Assembly (NCBI GenBank): GCA_040954595.2
Contig: JBECUI020000027.1
Location: 372,001-436,000, forward strand
DNA length: 64,000 bases
Source: Balanoglossus misakiensis
Lineage: Eukaryota > Hemichordata
Direction: 5' to 3'
In this document: positions 39,007 to 49,414 of the stretch, piece after piece
Layout of the letters: each line of letters begins with the position of its first letter
Position numbering within the stretch: the first letter of the stretch is position 1
The notes under the pieces: model-generated
The model's input: only the letters and a program-made list of their open reading frames with translations
Told to the model about the DNA's origin: nothing
Database searches by the model: none
Position numbers and translations under genes: made by a program

Positions 39007-42000
39007 TAGAGTTTCTCAATGGCCCATATGGTAAGGTCATCGTCTTGCTTGTCCTCTTTAAGATGAGAGAACCAAACATACTCCGATCTTTCGTCGTGGT
39101 CCTGAGGAAAGCGGAAATAATGCCTGTATTCCAGAAAATGCTCCTGGAGGAAGCTGTTGATTTTGCGATCCACCTGTATTCTGTCTCCAGACCCCGCATT
39201 GGGATCGGGAACCAGACGGAAAAGTTTTTCCACCGAAGCCAGGGCCAAAACCGCCTCGTCGGCAGTGCCCTTGAGTTTGGTAAAATCAAAATGAAGCGGC
39301 TCGCCTATGACCAGGTCACCACGGCGGAGAAGTTCGTAATGACCTCGATGCATCACCGCTTCAATGACGGCATGGATACGGGGGGTATCAAACTCCTCAT
39401 TGACCTCATCGTCCCCTATGGCCTTCATACCTGCCTTGACAAAGTTTTGATCTTTTTCTCTTTGCTCCTGGGGAAGATTGCTAAACTGGATGACAGAATA
39501 GTCTTTGTCCCGGAATTGGTGGTGAGATTCTTCTATACCATCGGTGAAAAGAAAAAGCACATCTCCCTTATTAAGCTTTCGAACCACTTGTTTGTAACCA
39601 GCCTTGGGATTCATTTCCAAGAGCATGGGATCAATCTGACCAGCAGCAGGGGCCTCTTGCAGAGAGTAAACACGCATCTTCCTTTGAGTCTTTTCATAGA
39701 TATGAAGAAGATTGTCTCCAGCATGCGTCATCCAGTATTCTCCAGTTTTTGTGTTGATTACCGAGAGATTAAATGCCGCAAAACGTCCCTGAAAGCCAAT
39801 TTCGTTAATAAGCTCATTAATGTTGAAGGCCAGTTCGTTCAGACGAAATGTGAGCTTAGCTCCCCTTTCTGAACTTTTCCGCAACTGCTGAAAATAATTG
39901 ACAAAGAGGGTGGAGACCACAACCATAACCAAAGAGGCAGAAACCCCATGCCCGGCAATATCGCATTTGATCATCAGGATATGTTCATCGTCAATCTGCC
40001 GGAAATCAAAGTAATCTCCCGAAACGGCGTCAGCCCCTTCGTAGTAGCCAAAAATGCGGATAAAGTCGTTTTTCAAACCTCCAATAGAGTGTTTCAGCCC
40101 ATCGCCGCCTCTTTCCAGAGGAATAAAGCTCTTCTGGATTTCTCGCCCCACCATAAGTTCCTGGTTAGCAATCGCAGCTTGAACCAGCCCCCGTACCATC
40201 TGGTTGATGGTATCGCCTAAACTGGCCAGCTCATCCCGGGTTTCAAGGGAGATGTTGAAATCCTTGTGTTGCAGCATGTCTGGTTCGTTCCGGATTCTCT
40301 GTAATCCATTGACCAGCTGCGTTATGGGCCGTAGCATCATGCGAGAAAGAATCATGGCTCCAAGGAAACCCAGGAAGAAAGCCGCTACGGCACCAAAGAT
40401 GGTAATGAGAACAATGGTGCTCCGTATCCTGCTAAGATCTCTGAGAACAGAATCTACAGAAATGGCCGTCCTGATCACACCGTGGAAATAACGTGAAGAG
40501 TTGCCTACCCTATAAAGAATGGGTTTATAAAAAACATAAGGAACGGCCCCATCGACATTGGTAAATTCCAACTCTATTCGTTCAGGAAAGAATCTATGCA
40601 ACAAGCGATTAAAGAACTGAGAATTGAGATCTTCTGGAGAAAGCTCTGGAACACTGTAGATGTTTTGGTTTGTTATCTCCGTAAAAAGGTTTTCAATGGT
40701 ATCGTTCAAAGTGATGAGGGCCTCATTGAGCTGGATTACTTCTGGATCCTCAAAATTGTATCCCCTGATGTCCAAAGTAGTGGTAAATTCCTGGCTTAAT
40801 GTCTCGTATTCTGTAATAAGTTTTTCTATCCCAGCCTCCTGCAAGTCTCTTTCTACTTCCAGCTCTAGGAGTTCAATGGTTTGAGATAGCTGATCACGAA
40901 GTTTGTAACGCCCAATGTTAATCTCTCCGGGCATGATCCCCCCACGAACCAGAATATCAGCGGCCTGCATTCTGAGCTCCAGGGGAGCGGTATCGTTTCG
41001 GACTCTGCCTCCCTCGGCTCCTTCAGAAAAAACAAGGCCCAGAACCTCCGTCTCGTCTTCGGTTTCAATAAGGTTCACAATGCGGTCCCACTGCTCCCTA
41101 TCCAGTTTTTCAGGCAATTCCAGCTTACGGAGGATTTCCGGATCGTTGCTGGCCCAAAGGTAGTCAAAGCCTTCCGAAGTGGTTCTCAGTTCCTCGGCTT
41201 CGAGATAGGCCCGTGGGCCCGTGACGGTAACCCAGAGGGCATCGTCTCCCATGGCTTCTTTTTGATTGGGTAGCCTGAGGATCTCTGTCCTAGAGGCTTC
41301 TGGAATGGATTTACGGGCCCCAGATACCAAGGTCTCCAACAGAAGGGCCGTTTCCTTACGGAGTCGGTCGGTAAGGCCCTGACGACCCGATGCAAGCCAA
41401 CTGAAACCTAGGAAAAGAGAGATCATCAGAATAACAATAAGTACCAATGAAGTCAGAGCAATAATAAATTTGCTCCTAAGACCCATTCCTCGTTTTTTCA
41501 TAGCCATAACAAGCTCCTCCCGCCGAACGGAAACCAATGAACCCCGACAAAGAAGTGCCCGGGCATTTTCCATTATTTCCCTGGTCTCTTTTACCAGGTG
41601 AATGAGTCGAAAGATGGTAAAGGTCAGTGCCAGACCCAGAAGCACAAGGACTGAGACAAAGAGTAGTTCATTGACTGTAAGCCTGAGTTTCTGAGCGGCA
41701 GGTTCCCAAAGCGGGATATATTCATAAAGTCCAAAAGGACCAAACTTTATGTTTCTGAAATTCTGGAGCCGTAAGCTGTTGTTCCAGAAGACCAAGCCCC
41801 GGGCCGGGTGCTCCACCCCCACACGGTAATCTCCCAAGGCTATGTCGTCGTCAACGACAACTTCCAGGATTCTATCGTTAATAACTTGGACGCTCTGTTC
41901 GGAAAGAAAATATTCATAGTCCCAGGGAGCGATTCCATCGGTATCAAGTATTACTTTTTGAATTAGTCCGCCTACGGCAAAACCACGACCAAAGAGCCTA

Positions 42001-44003
42001 AACGTCAGACTGCCCATGTCGTCGTTTTCAGCATTGCCTCCGGTAATGTAGGTAACCGGAATATACCTTTTGAGGGGCAGAATCTGCACTGAAGGAAGCC
42101 CTACATTCCCCGCCTTGTCCCGGGTACTAACAGAAAAGGCCCATAAACCGTTGTCCCCATTGCGCATGGTCGCCGACCGCTCATTGCTGCTGCTCACTTC
42201 TCTGGTATTGCGAGCTTGAACAACCTCAGGCAGCAATTGCCCAAGGCTAAGGTCTTCTGTGTTTTCAGATAAATAGTCAAAACGCCATAGATAGGCCTCC
42301 ACATCTTCTTCCTCAGCATCCTGCCAGGTAAGTGTGAAGGTGTTGGAGAGAAGATACCCAAAGGCATCGGTTTCCGGGGGGACAATATGAGGAGGCGCAG
42401 GAGGGGTGCGGTCCAGCTTATAGGTGAGTTTTAAGGGGTCTGACCAATTCCCCGCCCTATCTTGGGCAATCAGGCTAAAGTACCACAGACCTTCTTCCTC
42501 TAGGGTTTCTACGGCTTCTAGGCTTCCATAAACTTGGTCGGCCTCGTTCCTGGAAGGCTGGCTGTTGGGATCTTGGGACCAGAGCCAGGAGTAAGATAAA
42601 ATACCAGAAGAATCTTCCCTACCCCTCCAGGCAACCCGCACAGAGGGATTCCTGCTGATTTCTCCATCCAACACACCTCCAGCGTAACGCGGAATTTCGA
42701 TATTTCTATCAGGTTTAAGAAAGATAGCCCTGGGGATACCAGCCCTACTGTCCTGCCAAAGCAAAAATACATTCCCCTTAAAAACTTCCGCCTGGGCATA
42801 AGAGGAACTGCCTAACTCCTTACCAGGTACCGCCGAGTCCAGAACCTCAGCCGTACGGCTGTAGGTGTCCAGGGCGTCCCGGCGGGCCAGGCGAATGCCG
42901 GTGGTGTCAAACCAAAGAAGCCAGGTCTGGTTTCTGCTAAGAAATACCCTAGGATAAGCACTGAGCCCTCGGGCATTGCTAACTTCCTCGAGTCCCGTAG
43001 GGGATACCGTGCCATCAGTACTGATAACCACCGCAGCAATGGCAGGGTTAAACCCCCTTCCATACCTTTCCCAGGCCATTAAAATCTGGCCTTGTATGTC
43101 AAGAGCTAAAGAGGGGCGTTGATTATCCCATTCCAAGGGGTTAGTCTCCCCAGTCCTGGGTATCAGGGACTCGGTAATGGGAAGGGCAGTCCCCCAGTCC
43201 CCACCGTTTTTCCGAAGCTTTAAATAAATCTGGTAGGTATAGGTGCGCCGTCCTGCCCTGGAAGACTGGAATACCACATATTCACCCGAAGGCGAAGAGA
43301 GATAGGCCGGTAGAAAATTCTGTCTCAACTCACTGCCATCAGAAGCAAGGTCCACTCCCGGTCTGACAAAAAGTTTGACAGGTGCCCACTGTCTTCCATC
43401 ATCTGATTCGGTATACCAGATGGTAAAATTTTCACTTCCCCCTTCTACCGTAGACAGGGGAAGGCTTCTGGTTAGAAAGAGCAGAAATCCTCCCCCCTTC
43501 CTGGCCACAAGGCGCGGAGCTACGATAACTTCGACAACCTCACCTTGGACACTCAGAGAGGACAGGGGAACAAAAGTATTAGAAAAATTTTCCCGATAAA
43601 AGTTAATTCTTTTATCTTCTACAGACAGGGCAACAGTGAGCCGGCCATCGACGTCTTTGGCAACAGAGAAAAGCGGAACCTTTTTTTGCCATGTGTAGGG
43701 GACGTTTTCGGCTATACTAACGATTTCTCCCCACAGATCCCCGTCAGAGGAGAACCTGGCCTTCACATTGATATAGGTTTCCGCATCCACACCAGGAGTT
43801 CCGGAGAATTCCTGCCAGACTACAGCAAGATTGTCATCCCCCCCAACAAAAACAGGAAAGTGCATACTGGAGCCCAAGATCTCAGGGAACTCCCAATAGA
43901 GCCTTTCCTGGGCTTGTACTGAAGGGGAAGCCAGCACGGCCAGGAAAAGAACACATAGAAAAACTTTTCCTAAATGGACTTTAACATTAAGAATGTTCAT
44001 CAT
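39006..44003 (-). CDS. Giant sensor phosphatase: sialidase-like domain, HAMP, SpoIIE/PP2C
   Basis: 1665 aa. Signal peptide 1-31. Residues ~35-440 form a sialidase/BNR-type beta-propeller-like domain, with Asp-box-like patches (SSDGDLWG, TESDDGRQW) and LLWQDSRAG. Two beta-sandwich segments (~450-650) contain IAQDRAGNWSDP and TRDKAGNVGLP, then an IPT-like domain to ~750. Helix 779-802 crosses the membrane, helix 845-872 crosses again, and a ~320-residue outside sensor is followed by helix 1196-1221 and HAMP (~1220-1275). The PP2C/SpoIIE domain has SGDYFDF (1328), CDIAGHG (1347), LFTDGIEE (1485) and the final DDDLTIW (1654), so metal-binding Asp residues are kept. It probably dephosphorylates an anti-anti-sigma factor in response to an outside ligand. 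Overlaps the upstream TPR gene by 4 nt (ATGA). Confidence 0.85.
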   Translation of the reverse strand: MMNILNVKVHLGKVFLCVLFLAVLASPSVQAQERLYWEFPEILGSSMHFPVFVGGDDNLAVVWQEFSGTPGVDAETYINVKARFSSDGDLWGEIVSIAENVPYTWQKKVPLFSVAKDVDGRLTVALSVEDKRINFYRENFSNTFVPLSSLSVQGEVVEVIVAPRLVARKGGGFLLFLTRSLPLSTVEGGSENFTIWYTESDDGRQWAPVKLFVRPGVDLASDGSELRQNFLPAYLSSPSGEYVVFQSSRAGRRTYTYQIYLKLRKNGGDWGTALPITESLIPRTGETNPLEWDNQRPSLALDIQGQILMAWERYGRGFNPAIAAVVISTDGTVSPTGLEEVSNARGLSAYPRVFLSRNQTWLLWFDTTGIRLARRDALDTYSRTAEVLDSAVPGKELGSSSYAQAEVFKGNVFLLWQDSRAGIPRAIFLKPDRNIEIPRYAGGVLDGEISRNPSVRVAWRGREDSSGILSYSWLWSQDPNSQPSRNEADQVYGSLEAVETLEEEGLWYFSLIAQDRAGNWSDPLKLTYKLDRTPPAPPHIVPPETDAFGYLLSNTFTLTWQDAEEEDVEAYLWRFDYLSENTEDLSLGQLLPEVVQARNTREVSSSNERSATMRNGDNGLWAFSVSTRDKAGNVGLPSVQILPLKRYIPVTYITGGNAENDDMGSLTFRLFGRGFAVGGLIQKVILDTDGIAPWDYEYFLSEQSVQVINDRILEVVVDDDIALGDYRVGVEHPARGLVFWNNSLRLQNFRNIKFGPFGLYEYIPLWEPAAQKLRLTVNELLFVSVLVLLGLALTFTIFRLIHLVKETREIMENARALLCRGSLVSVRREELVMAMKKRGMGLRSKFIIALTSLVLIVILMISLFLGFSWLASGRQGLTDRLRKETALLLETLVSGARKSIPEASRTEILRLPNQKEAMGDDALWVTVTGPRAYLEAEELRTTSEGFDYLWASNDPEILRKLELPEKLDREQWDRIVNLIETEDETEVLGLVFSEGAEGGRVRNDTAPLELRMQAADILVRGGIMPGEINIGRYKLRDQLSQTIELLELEVERDLQEAGIEKLITEYETLSQEFTTTLDIRGYNFEDPEVIQLNEALITLNDTIENLFTEITNQNIYSVPELSPEDLNSQFFNRLLHRFFPERIELEFTNVDGAVPYVFYKPILYRVGNSSRYFHGVIRTAISVDSVLRDLSRIRSTIVLITIFGAVAAFFLGFLGAMILSRMMLRPITQLVNGLQRIRNEPDMLQHKDFNISLETRDELASLGDTINQMVRGLVQAAIANQELMVGREIQKSFIPLERGGDGLKHSIGGLKNDFIRIFGYYEGADAVSGDYFDFRQIDDEHILMIKCDIAGHGVSASLVMVVVSTLFVNYFQQLRKSSERGAKLTFRLNELAFNINELINEIGFQGRFAAFNLSVINTKTGEYWMTHAGDNLLHIYEKTQRKMRVYSLQEAPAAGQIDPMLLEMNPKAGYKQVVRKLNKGDVLFLFTDGIEESHHQFRDKDYSVIQFSNLPQEQREKDQNFVKAGMKAIGDDEVNEEFDTPRIHAVIEAVMHRGHYELLRRGDLVIGEPLHFDFTKLKGTADEAVLALASVEKLFRLVPDPNAGSGDRIQVDRKINSFLQEHFLEYRHYFRFPQDHDERSEYVWFSHLKEDKQDDDLTIWAIEKL

Positions 44004-47000
44004 AAACGTGCCTGCACTCGCCGTTCAAGTTCTTTAAGAGGGGCGTAGCGGGTATTCTGGAGGTTCTCGTCCAGCAGCTTCCTGATCAAAGCCCATGCCT
44101 GAGGATAATTTGCCTGGGCATAAAATTCCTGGGCCCTGCGGAAGAGTAACTGGTCATTAATAGAAAGAGTGACGACTATGTTCCCTCCTACGCTTCGGGC
44201 TATGTTGTCCTTTAAAGCCGCTGCCTGAATGTTGTTCGGGTTAATCTCCAAAGCCTCATCTAAAAGCTCCCGTACCCGATCAGCAACAAATGCGCCCCGT
44301 GCCTGTTCTACAGCTTCTTCCCAGAGCTGCTGAGATTCCTCCGTCAATGCGGAGCTGCGTTCGAGTTTGATAGGATCAGGAGGGGGATCTTTTAAGCCAA
44401 GAAAAATTTCCAGATCACTTATCAGTCCTATCAGTCCTTCAAGCTCCGGGGCTATTTCTTCCAGAGACTGCAGCTTGGGCAGAGTCTCCCAGGCTCTGTC
44501 TGTTTCCCCTTGGAGAATAATGCCCCGAACTTCGTTGATCAGGGCCCTAGCCTCTTCAGCAAATTTTTCAGGGAAGGTTTCCTTAAGAATTTTCTGTTCC
44601 AAGGTAAGTACTTCGGAGTTGCGCGGAAACACACGTTTAACCTGGGCTATAAATTCCGCAGCAATGTCAAAGGCCTCCATGGATTCTGATTGGTTAGAAG
44701 ATTCTTCGTTGAGTTTCTTACCCACAAGGTAGTATTTCAAGGCAAGGTTCATGTACTGGGACATTTCTGTGTACAAAGGGTTTTCTGTGTTGATTTGACT
44801 CTGAGAAAGAGCTTTTTCGGCATCAAGGAATCGAATTTCTAGTCTATCCAGCTCGGCATTGGCTTCTCCTCTGGTCTTTTCCCAGAATTCCTTGGTGCGG
44901 GAAACCAAGTTGAGTCCCTCTCTGTAGACCCCCTCTTCATAGAGCAGGCGTGCTTCGTTAATGGTGCTTCTCGCCATTTGCACAGCAACCCCTCGCCTGG
45001 AAGTGGTAATGCGAGAAATCAACTCCTCACGTTTTTCTTCAAAACCCGTGGCTCCAGCAATATCTCTGTCGTTCTCGTAAATCTTCAGATAACCAGTTAA
45101 CACATCTTCCAGGGCAGCCAAAGACAGATCAAAGGTAACCAGGGCCTCTTCGTACTTTGCCCCATCCAAGAATTCCAGAGCCTCCTGGTAATAATTCTCG
45201 GCCAGAATAAAGTCGTTTGCCGTTTCGGCCTCTGCTCGCCTGGCAGCTCGTACATAGTTGGAAGCTTTCTGATCGTAACTTGTCAGAACTATCCGTTGCT
45301 TCTTTGTAGCTTCGGCAACCGCTTGAACCCTCTGAAAAGACACATCCTCGTTATTTTTAAAATCGTAACCCCCATAAACGAGTTCCTGGTATTGTTGGAT
45401 CGAGTCCTCAATTTCTTCCTCTGTCCTGTCCAGAATATTTTGACTGGGCAGGATAATCTCATTCAGATATCGTGTAGGATAGCGTTCAGGCGGCTCATTT
45501 CCTGTGTTGTCTCCAGTGGATATTCCCAGATATTCCCGATATTTCTTCTCACTTTCTTCGCCCAGCCCCTGAATGAGAGTCAGGAGTTTCTCATAATCAA
45601 AACCAATGGCCGAATCGAGAAAAAATGTTAGCCTTTTTTCGTAGGCATCTCTAATCTCTGTTGTGTCCTCGGCCAGTCTCGTCTGCAAGGACTGTATCCG
45701 GGGGTCGGCGGTCCCAAGACTTACAGCCTGATTCAATGCATTTTCCATGTCTTTGAGCCAGGTTATTTGTTCAGAAATAAAGGTGCTTGATTCCTCCAAA
45801 CCATCTATGCGTTCCTGCCTGAGGAAAGGGGGAATGGGGGGAAGATCTCTTCCAAGAACTACCAAAACCTGCCAACTTTCCAATTTTTCATCCAATTCGT
45901 TCAGATAGGCGAGCAAAGCGCTGTGGTTTTGTGCAAGTTCAGACTTCTTGTCTTCTTCAACTTCCAGGGCCAAACGATAATCAGCAAGGCGAAGCAGGTT
46001 CTTCATTTCTCTTGAAATGAGAGTCGCTTCACTGTATCCATCAAGGGCACTGTCCCAGGAATTGGTGGCAAAAGCATTTCTTCCCTGGTTCAGTCTGTCT
46101 TCCAGGAGGTCTTCCAGAGCTCCTAGAACTTCTTCAAAAAGGGCGTTCCAACGGGCATCCAGTGAAACAAGTATTCCCTCCGGCTCCAAGACACCCTGAC
46201 GTCCCAGAAGAAAAATATTTATAAAGTAAAGCCAGAAGTCCCCTGGAACCTCATCGAGCCGCTGGTTCAAATCCTGCCAATAAGTCCCTACTTGTTCCTC
46301 TATGTCCAGGACTCTCTGATACAACTCGTCTTCCCGGGAAAATATCTTTTCCATATCAGCAAAAAAGAAAGACCAGTCAGCAGGGGATGAGGAGCCTAAA
46401 AACTCTAACTTCTCTTTAACTTCCAGGTTTGTTTCGTCATAAGAACCCTCCCAAGCCGCCAAGCTGGCATCCAATTCTTGAATCAGATTGGCAATGGGTC
46501 TTCCCAGGCTTAGATAGGCTTGCCGCACCTTGTCCCACCGCTGAGGATCTTTTTCAAACATCAAGGGTACGGCTTTATCTCCTGTGGCATCATCTTCTGC
46601 TAAAAGAACAAAATTCATAAAGGTTTTGCGGTAGAGTTCGAATCCCCTGTGGTAGGAGGCCACGGCCTCAGAGTATTGTCCGGCATAGAGAAATTCGTTC
46701 CCTTCTTCAATAACTTTTACCAATAAAGCTTCATTGATCTTCTTTTCCGCAATAAGCCGAACCAAAGCAAGCAAGTTTCGAGTCCTGCTGTTTGGATCCA
46801 CATCCATTTTTTCCAATAGCAGAATAAGTTCTTGACTTTCCTCAATTCTCCCCTGATCCAGAGCCTCAAGAAGTTGGCTATAAACAGCATCGTATTGAAT
46901 ACGAGAAGCATTGATTTCCTTAATAAGCCTATTAACAACCTCGATGCTTTCTGGATTTTTTTGTCCCAACTCCACAAGAGTCAAAGTGGCTTGGTCCAAA

Positions 47001-47164
47001 TAGCCCTGTTTGATAAGTTCCTCGACCCTCTGTAAAGTTCTTGCAGCCTCCTTCGGAGAAAGGACAGCATCTTCCCCTCCTCTCCCGAAAAGGGATAGGG
47101 GTATACTAAGAAGGAGATAAATGAGTATTAATCGTTTCCCCTTGTGTATGCTTTTAATTATCAC
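44000..47164 (-). CDS. Large periplasmic TPR/coiled-coil protein
   Basis: 1054 aa from GTG 47164 (GGAG 10 nt upstream). N-terminal hydrophobic signal (LILIYLLLSIPLSLFG), then helical TPR-like pairs throughout (RTLQRVEELIKQGYLDQATL; AEEFIA; YPQAWALIRKLLDE at the end). No catalytic motif. The stop overlaps the start of the SpoIIE sensor, so the two are translated together; it may be a periplasmic scaffold or partner for that sensor (inference). Confidence 0.75.
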   Translation of the reverse strand: MIIKSIHKGKRLILIYLLLSIPLSLFGRGGEDAVLSPKEAARTLQRVEELIKQGYLDQATLTLVELGQKNPESIEVVNRLIKEINASRIQYDAVYSQLLEALDQGRIEESQELILLLEKMDVDPNSRTRNLLALVRLIAEKKINEALLVKVIEEGNEFLYAGQYSEAVASYHRGFELYRKTFMNFVLLAEDDATGDKAVPLMFEKDPQRWDKVRQAYLSLGRPIANLIQELDASLAAWEGSYDETNLEVKEKLEFLGSSSPADWSFFFADMEKIFSREDELYQRVLDIEEQVGTYWQDLNQRLDEVPGDFWLYFINIFLLGRQGVLEPEGILVSLDARWNALFEEVLGALEDLLEDRLNQGRNAFATNSWDSALDGYSEATLISREMKNLLRLADYRLALEVEEDKKSELAQNHSALLAYLNELDEKLESWQVLVVLGRDLPPIPPFLRQERIDGLEESSTFISEQITWLKDMENALNQAVSLGTADPRIQSLQTRLAEDTTEIRDAYEKRLTFFLDSAIGFDYEKLLTLIQGLGEESEKKYREYLGISTGDNTGNEPPERYPTRYLNEIILPSQNILDRTEEEIEDSIQQYQELVYGGYDFKNNEDVSFQRVQAVAEATKKQRIVLTSYDQKASNYVRAARRAEAETANDFILAENYYQEALEFLDGAKYEEALVTFDLSLAALEDVLTGYLKIYENDRDIAGATGFEEKREELISRITTSRRGVAVQMARSTINEARLLYEEGVYREGLNLVSRTKEFWEKTRGEANAELDRLEIRFLDAEKALSQSQINTENPLYTEMSQYMNLALKYYLVGKKLNEESSNQSESMEAFDIAAEFIAQVKRVFPRNSEVLTLEQKILKETFPEKFAEEARALINEVRGIILQGETDRAWETLPKLQSLEEIAPELEGLIGLISDLEIFLGLKDPPPDPIKLERSSALTEESQQLWEEAVEQARGAFVADRVRELLDEALEINPNNIQAAALKDNIARSVGGNIVVTLSINDQLLFRRAQEFYAQANYPQAWALIRKLLDENLQNTRYAPLKELERRVQARL

Positions 47165-47341
47165 TTGTAGAAGCTCCGAAGAAAACCACTCAACTTATAC
47201 TAATGTATACCTTATCGACATTTTAACAAGTCGGCTGGATTTCTCCGATAAAGAGTTATGAACCAGAAGAGCAAAAAACGTGCATACTTTAAATTTCTAG
47301 ACCTGTTTTGGTAGAGTTCACAAAGTCTGGGGGTTATAATC

Positions 47342-48601
47342 ATGGTTGTGTCTAAATTTTTTTTGATTCTCATATTCCTCTTCTTTCTTTCCTTCCCGCT
47401 CCTCGGAGATAGTAACGATACCTATAACGATATCAGCACTTGGTTCGGGGTCGATCCCAATGCTGGACAAAATTCCTTTTTAATTCTCCTAACTCCTCCT
47501 GGAGGCAAATACGAAGGTCTGGCCTCGACCTATACGGCCATGGCCCTCGATGGAGGTTATCTGGAAGCTAATCCGGCCTCAGGTGCCCTGCTTCCCCAAC
47601 GGGAGCTAGCCTTTACCCATAACGACTGGATAGCCGACTCCGCCTTGGAAACGGCTTATTACACTTTTCGTCCCAAACAACTTCAGAACATGGGATTGGG
47701 ATTTTCCATGAAGTTCTTTCATGTCCCCTTTACCGCCTACAATGCCTGGGGCGAGCGTAATGTTGATGGAGGAAGCAGGAGCAACGCCGCAGGTTGGTAC
47801 ATTGAATCCATCGGTACAGCTAACATCTCCTATAATTTTTTTAATGATTATTATTTCAGCGGCCTTGCCGTCGGAGCCAGCATCAAGGTCGGTTACAGAG
47901 GAGTCTCCGCCACTCTGGAGGCAGGACAGAATTCCGTCGCCCTCATGGGCGATATAGGGCTCATGACCAGGTTCAATCTGCTCAAAGGCTACCTTTCCCA
48001 GGAAAAGAATTTTTCTGTAGGAGTTGCTGTTCAAAATTTGGGAAGTGAATTCATAGAAGAACCCGATCCCCTCCCTTCGCTTTTAAGGGCAGGCTTTGTC
48101 TACAAACCGCTCTCCTTTCTTTCTATAGCGGCAGATCTTCACATTCCTTTTAATCTGGATGGTTCTACCAGCGAACTTCCCTATGGCAGCCTGGGCTTCG
48201 ATGTCGTAGCCGCCAGCTTTCTTTCGTTCCACGGGGGAGCTATGCTCAAGGCTGGAAAGCCGAGATTCGCCCTGGGAGTCAATATAAACTTCAAAGACTT
48301 TGCTCTGATTAGTAACTACACCTTTGACCTGGCCACCCAATTTTCCTTTCTTGACCGCGTGAGTATGGGGATTAAATTTAACCTGGGTGCTCCCTCCATT
48401 CTGCTGATTCAGAAAAAAGTTGAAACATACTACCTGGAAGGACTGCAGTACTACGCTGAGGGAGAACTGGAACAGGCTGCAAACAAATGGGAGATGTGTC
48501 TTTCACTCGATCCCAAATTCAATCCCGCCAAGGAAATGCTCAGCACGGTTCAACGGACCATAGAACTCAGGGAGTTAACCAGGAAGCTCTTGGAGCTGTA
48601 G
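47342..48601 (+). CDS. UPF0164/FadL-like outer-membrane protein with C-terminal TPR
   Basis: 419 aa, ATG 47342 with GGGGG about 9 nt upstream. Signal peptide MVVSKFFLILIFLFFLSFPLLG. The N-terminal part has the treponemal UPF0164 pattern: NPASGALLPQRELAFTHNDW and then alternating strands (FFNDYYFSGLAVGASIKVGY). This family was proposed to form FadL-like barrels in Treponema pallidum. The last ~60 residues are one or two TPR helices (YYAEGELEQAANKWEMCLSL). Substrate unknown; divergent from the TPR/SpoIIE operon. Confidence 0.75.
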   Translation: MVVSKFFLILIFLFFLSFPLLGDSNDTYNDISTWFGVDPNAGQNSFLILLTPPGGKYEGLASTYTAMALDGGYLEANPASGALLPQRELAFTHNDWIADSALETAYYTFRPKQLQNMGLGFSMKFFHVPFTAYNAWGERNVDGGSRSNAAGWYIESIGTANISYNFFNDYYFSGLAVGASIKVGYRGVSATLEAGQNSVALMGDIGLMTRFNLLKGYLSQEKNFSVGVAVQNLGSEFIEEPDPLPSLLRAGFVYKPLSFLSIAADLHIPFNLDGSTSELPYGSLGFDVVAASFLSFHGGAMLKAGKPRFALGVNINFKDFALISNYTFDLATQFSFLDRVSMGIKFNLGAPSILLIQKKVETYYLEGLQYYAEGELEQAANKWEMCLSLDPKFNPAKEMLSTVQRTIELRELTRKLLEL

Positions 48602-49354
48602 CTAGACTTTTAACGATTCATGCAGAACAAAGAGAGGGAAATCTCCAACGGTCCGAGCTAGAAACTCCATGGACAATTCGGGGTCCTCAGGGGATTTCTT
48701 TCTCCAGGACTTCAGCAGTGCCTGGCCTTTACGCAGCTTCTTCCGCCCCAGGGCCATGGCTGTGTCCTGCCATAAGAGACGAAGTTCTCCCGTACTGGCA
48801 ATAGAAGGGATAAAAATAAGACGCCCTTCCAGCAGTTCAGTAAGGAGAAAGCGCCGGGAGCCATCTTCCAAAGATTCCAAAAAGAGTTCCACTTCAACAA
48901 GAAGGTCGTTTTTTGTAAATTGGATTTGGTCTACCAGCACCGTTCCTTCCGCCTGAGCCCGCAAAGTCCGCGGACTCTCCTTATTGCGCCGGCGAAGCCA
49001 AACCCACATTCCGCCTGCAGCTACAAGGGAAAGAACAATTTCATCCACTAAGGGAAGGGGATCTCTTATCACGTAGGAGAAGAAAAAGTACCCAAAAAGA
49101 AAGACCACACTGGAAAACAGAAATCTTAAGGGAAACTGTCTGTCAATTTCGTGAATTTCCACAGCCTTCCTCACCAGAGCATAAAGCTCCGATTTTAATT
49201 TACTCAATACCCCAGGCTCCGGTTCAGCTCCGTAACATCCATGAACCTCTCCCTTCTCCATGGCCAGCAGAAAAGAAGTCGGTTCATCCAACCTGTAAAT
49301 AAATTGAACACCATGATTTCTCCTGATGAGCCATACCCTAAAAGGAAATCCCAT
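48602..49354 (-). CDS. Hypothetical membrane protein
   Basis: About 250 aa from ATG 49354 (GGGG about 5 nt upstream; a GTG at 49360 is the alternative). Two transmembrane helices in the middle (FLFSSVVFLFGYFFFSYVI and VLSLVAAGGMWVWL), cytosolic N- and C-terminal parts, C-terminal half beta-rich then helical. Not assigned to a named family. The stop meets the stop of the UPF0164 gene (convergent), and its start faces the start of the next gene. Confidence 0.6.
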   Translation of the reverse strand: MGFPFRVWLIRRNHGVQFIYRLDEPTSFLLAMEKGEVHGCYGAEPEPGVLSKLKSELYALVRKAVEIHEIDRQFPLRFLFSSVVFLFGYFFFSYVIRDPLPLVDEIVLSLVAAGGMWVWLRRRNKESPRTLRAQAEGTVLVDQIQFTKNDLLVEVELFLESLEDGSRRFLLTELLEGRLIFIPSIASTGELRLLWQDTAMALGRKKLRKGQALLKSWRKKSPEDPELSMEFLARTVGDFPLFVLHESLKV

Positions 49355-49414
49355 TCCCACCCCTTACATAGAACTATAAACTATGGAGTTAAGGATAACA
49401 GAATAAGAAGTTTT

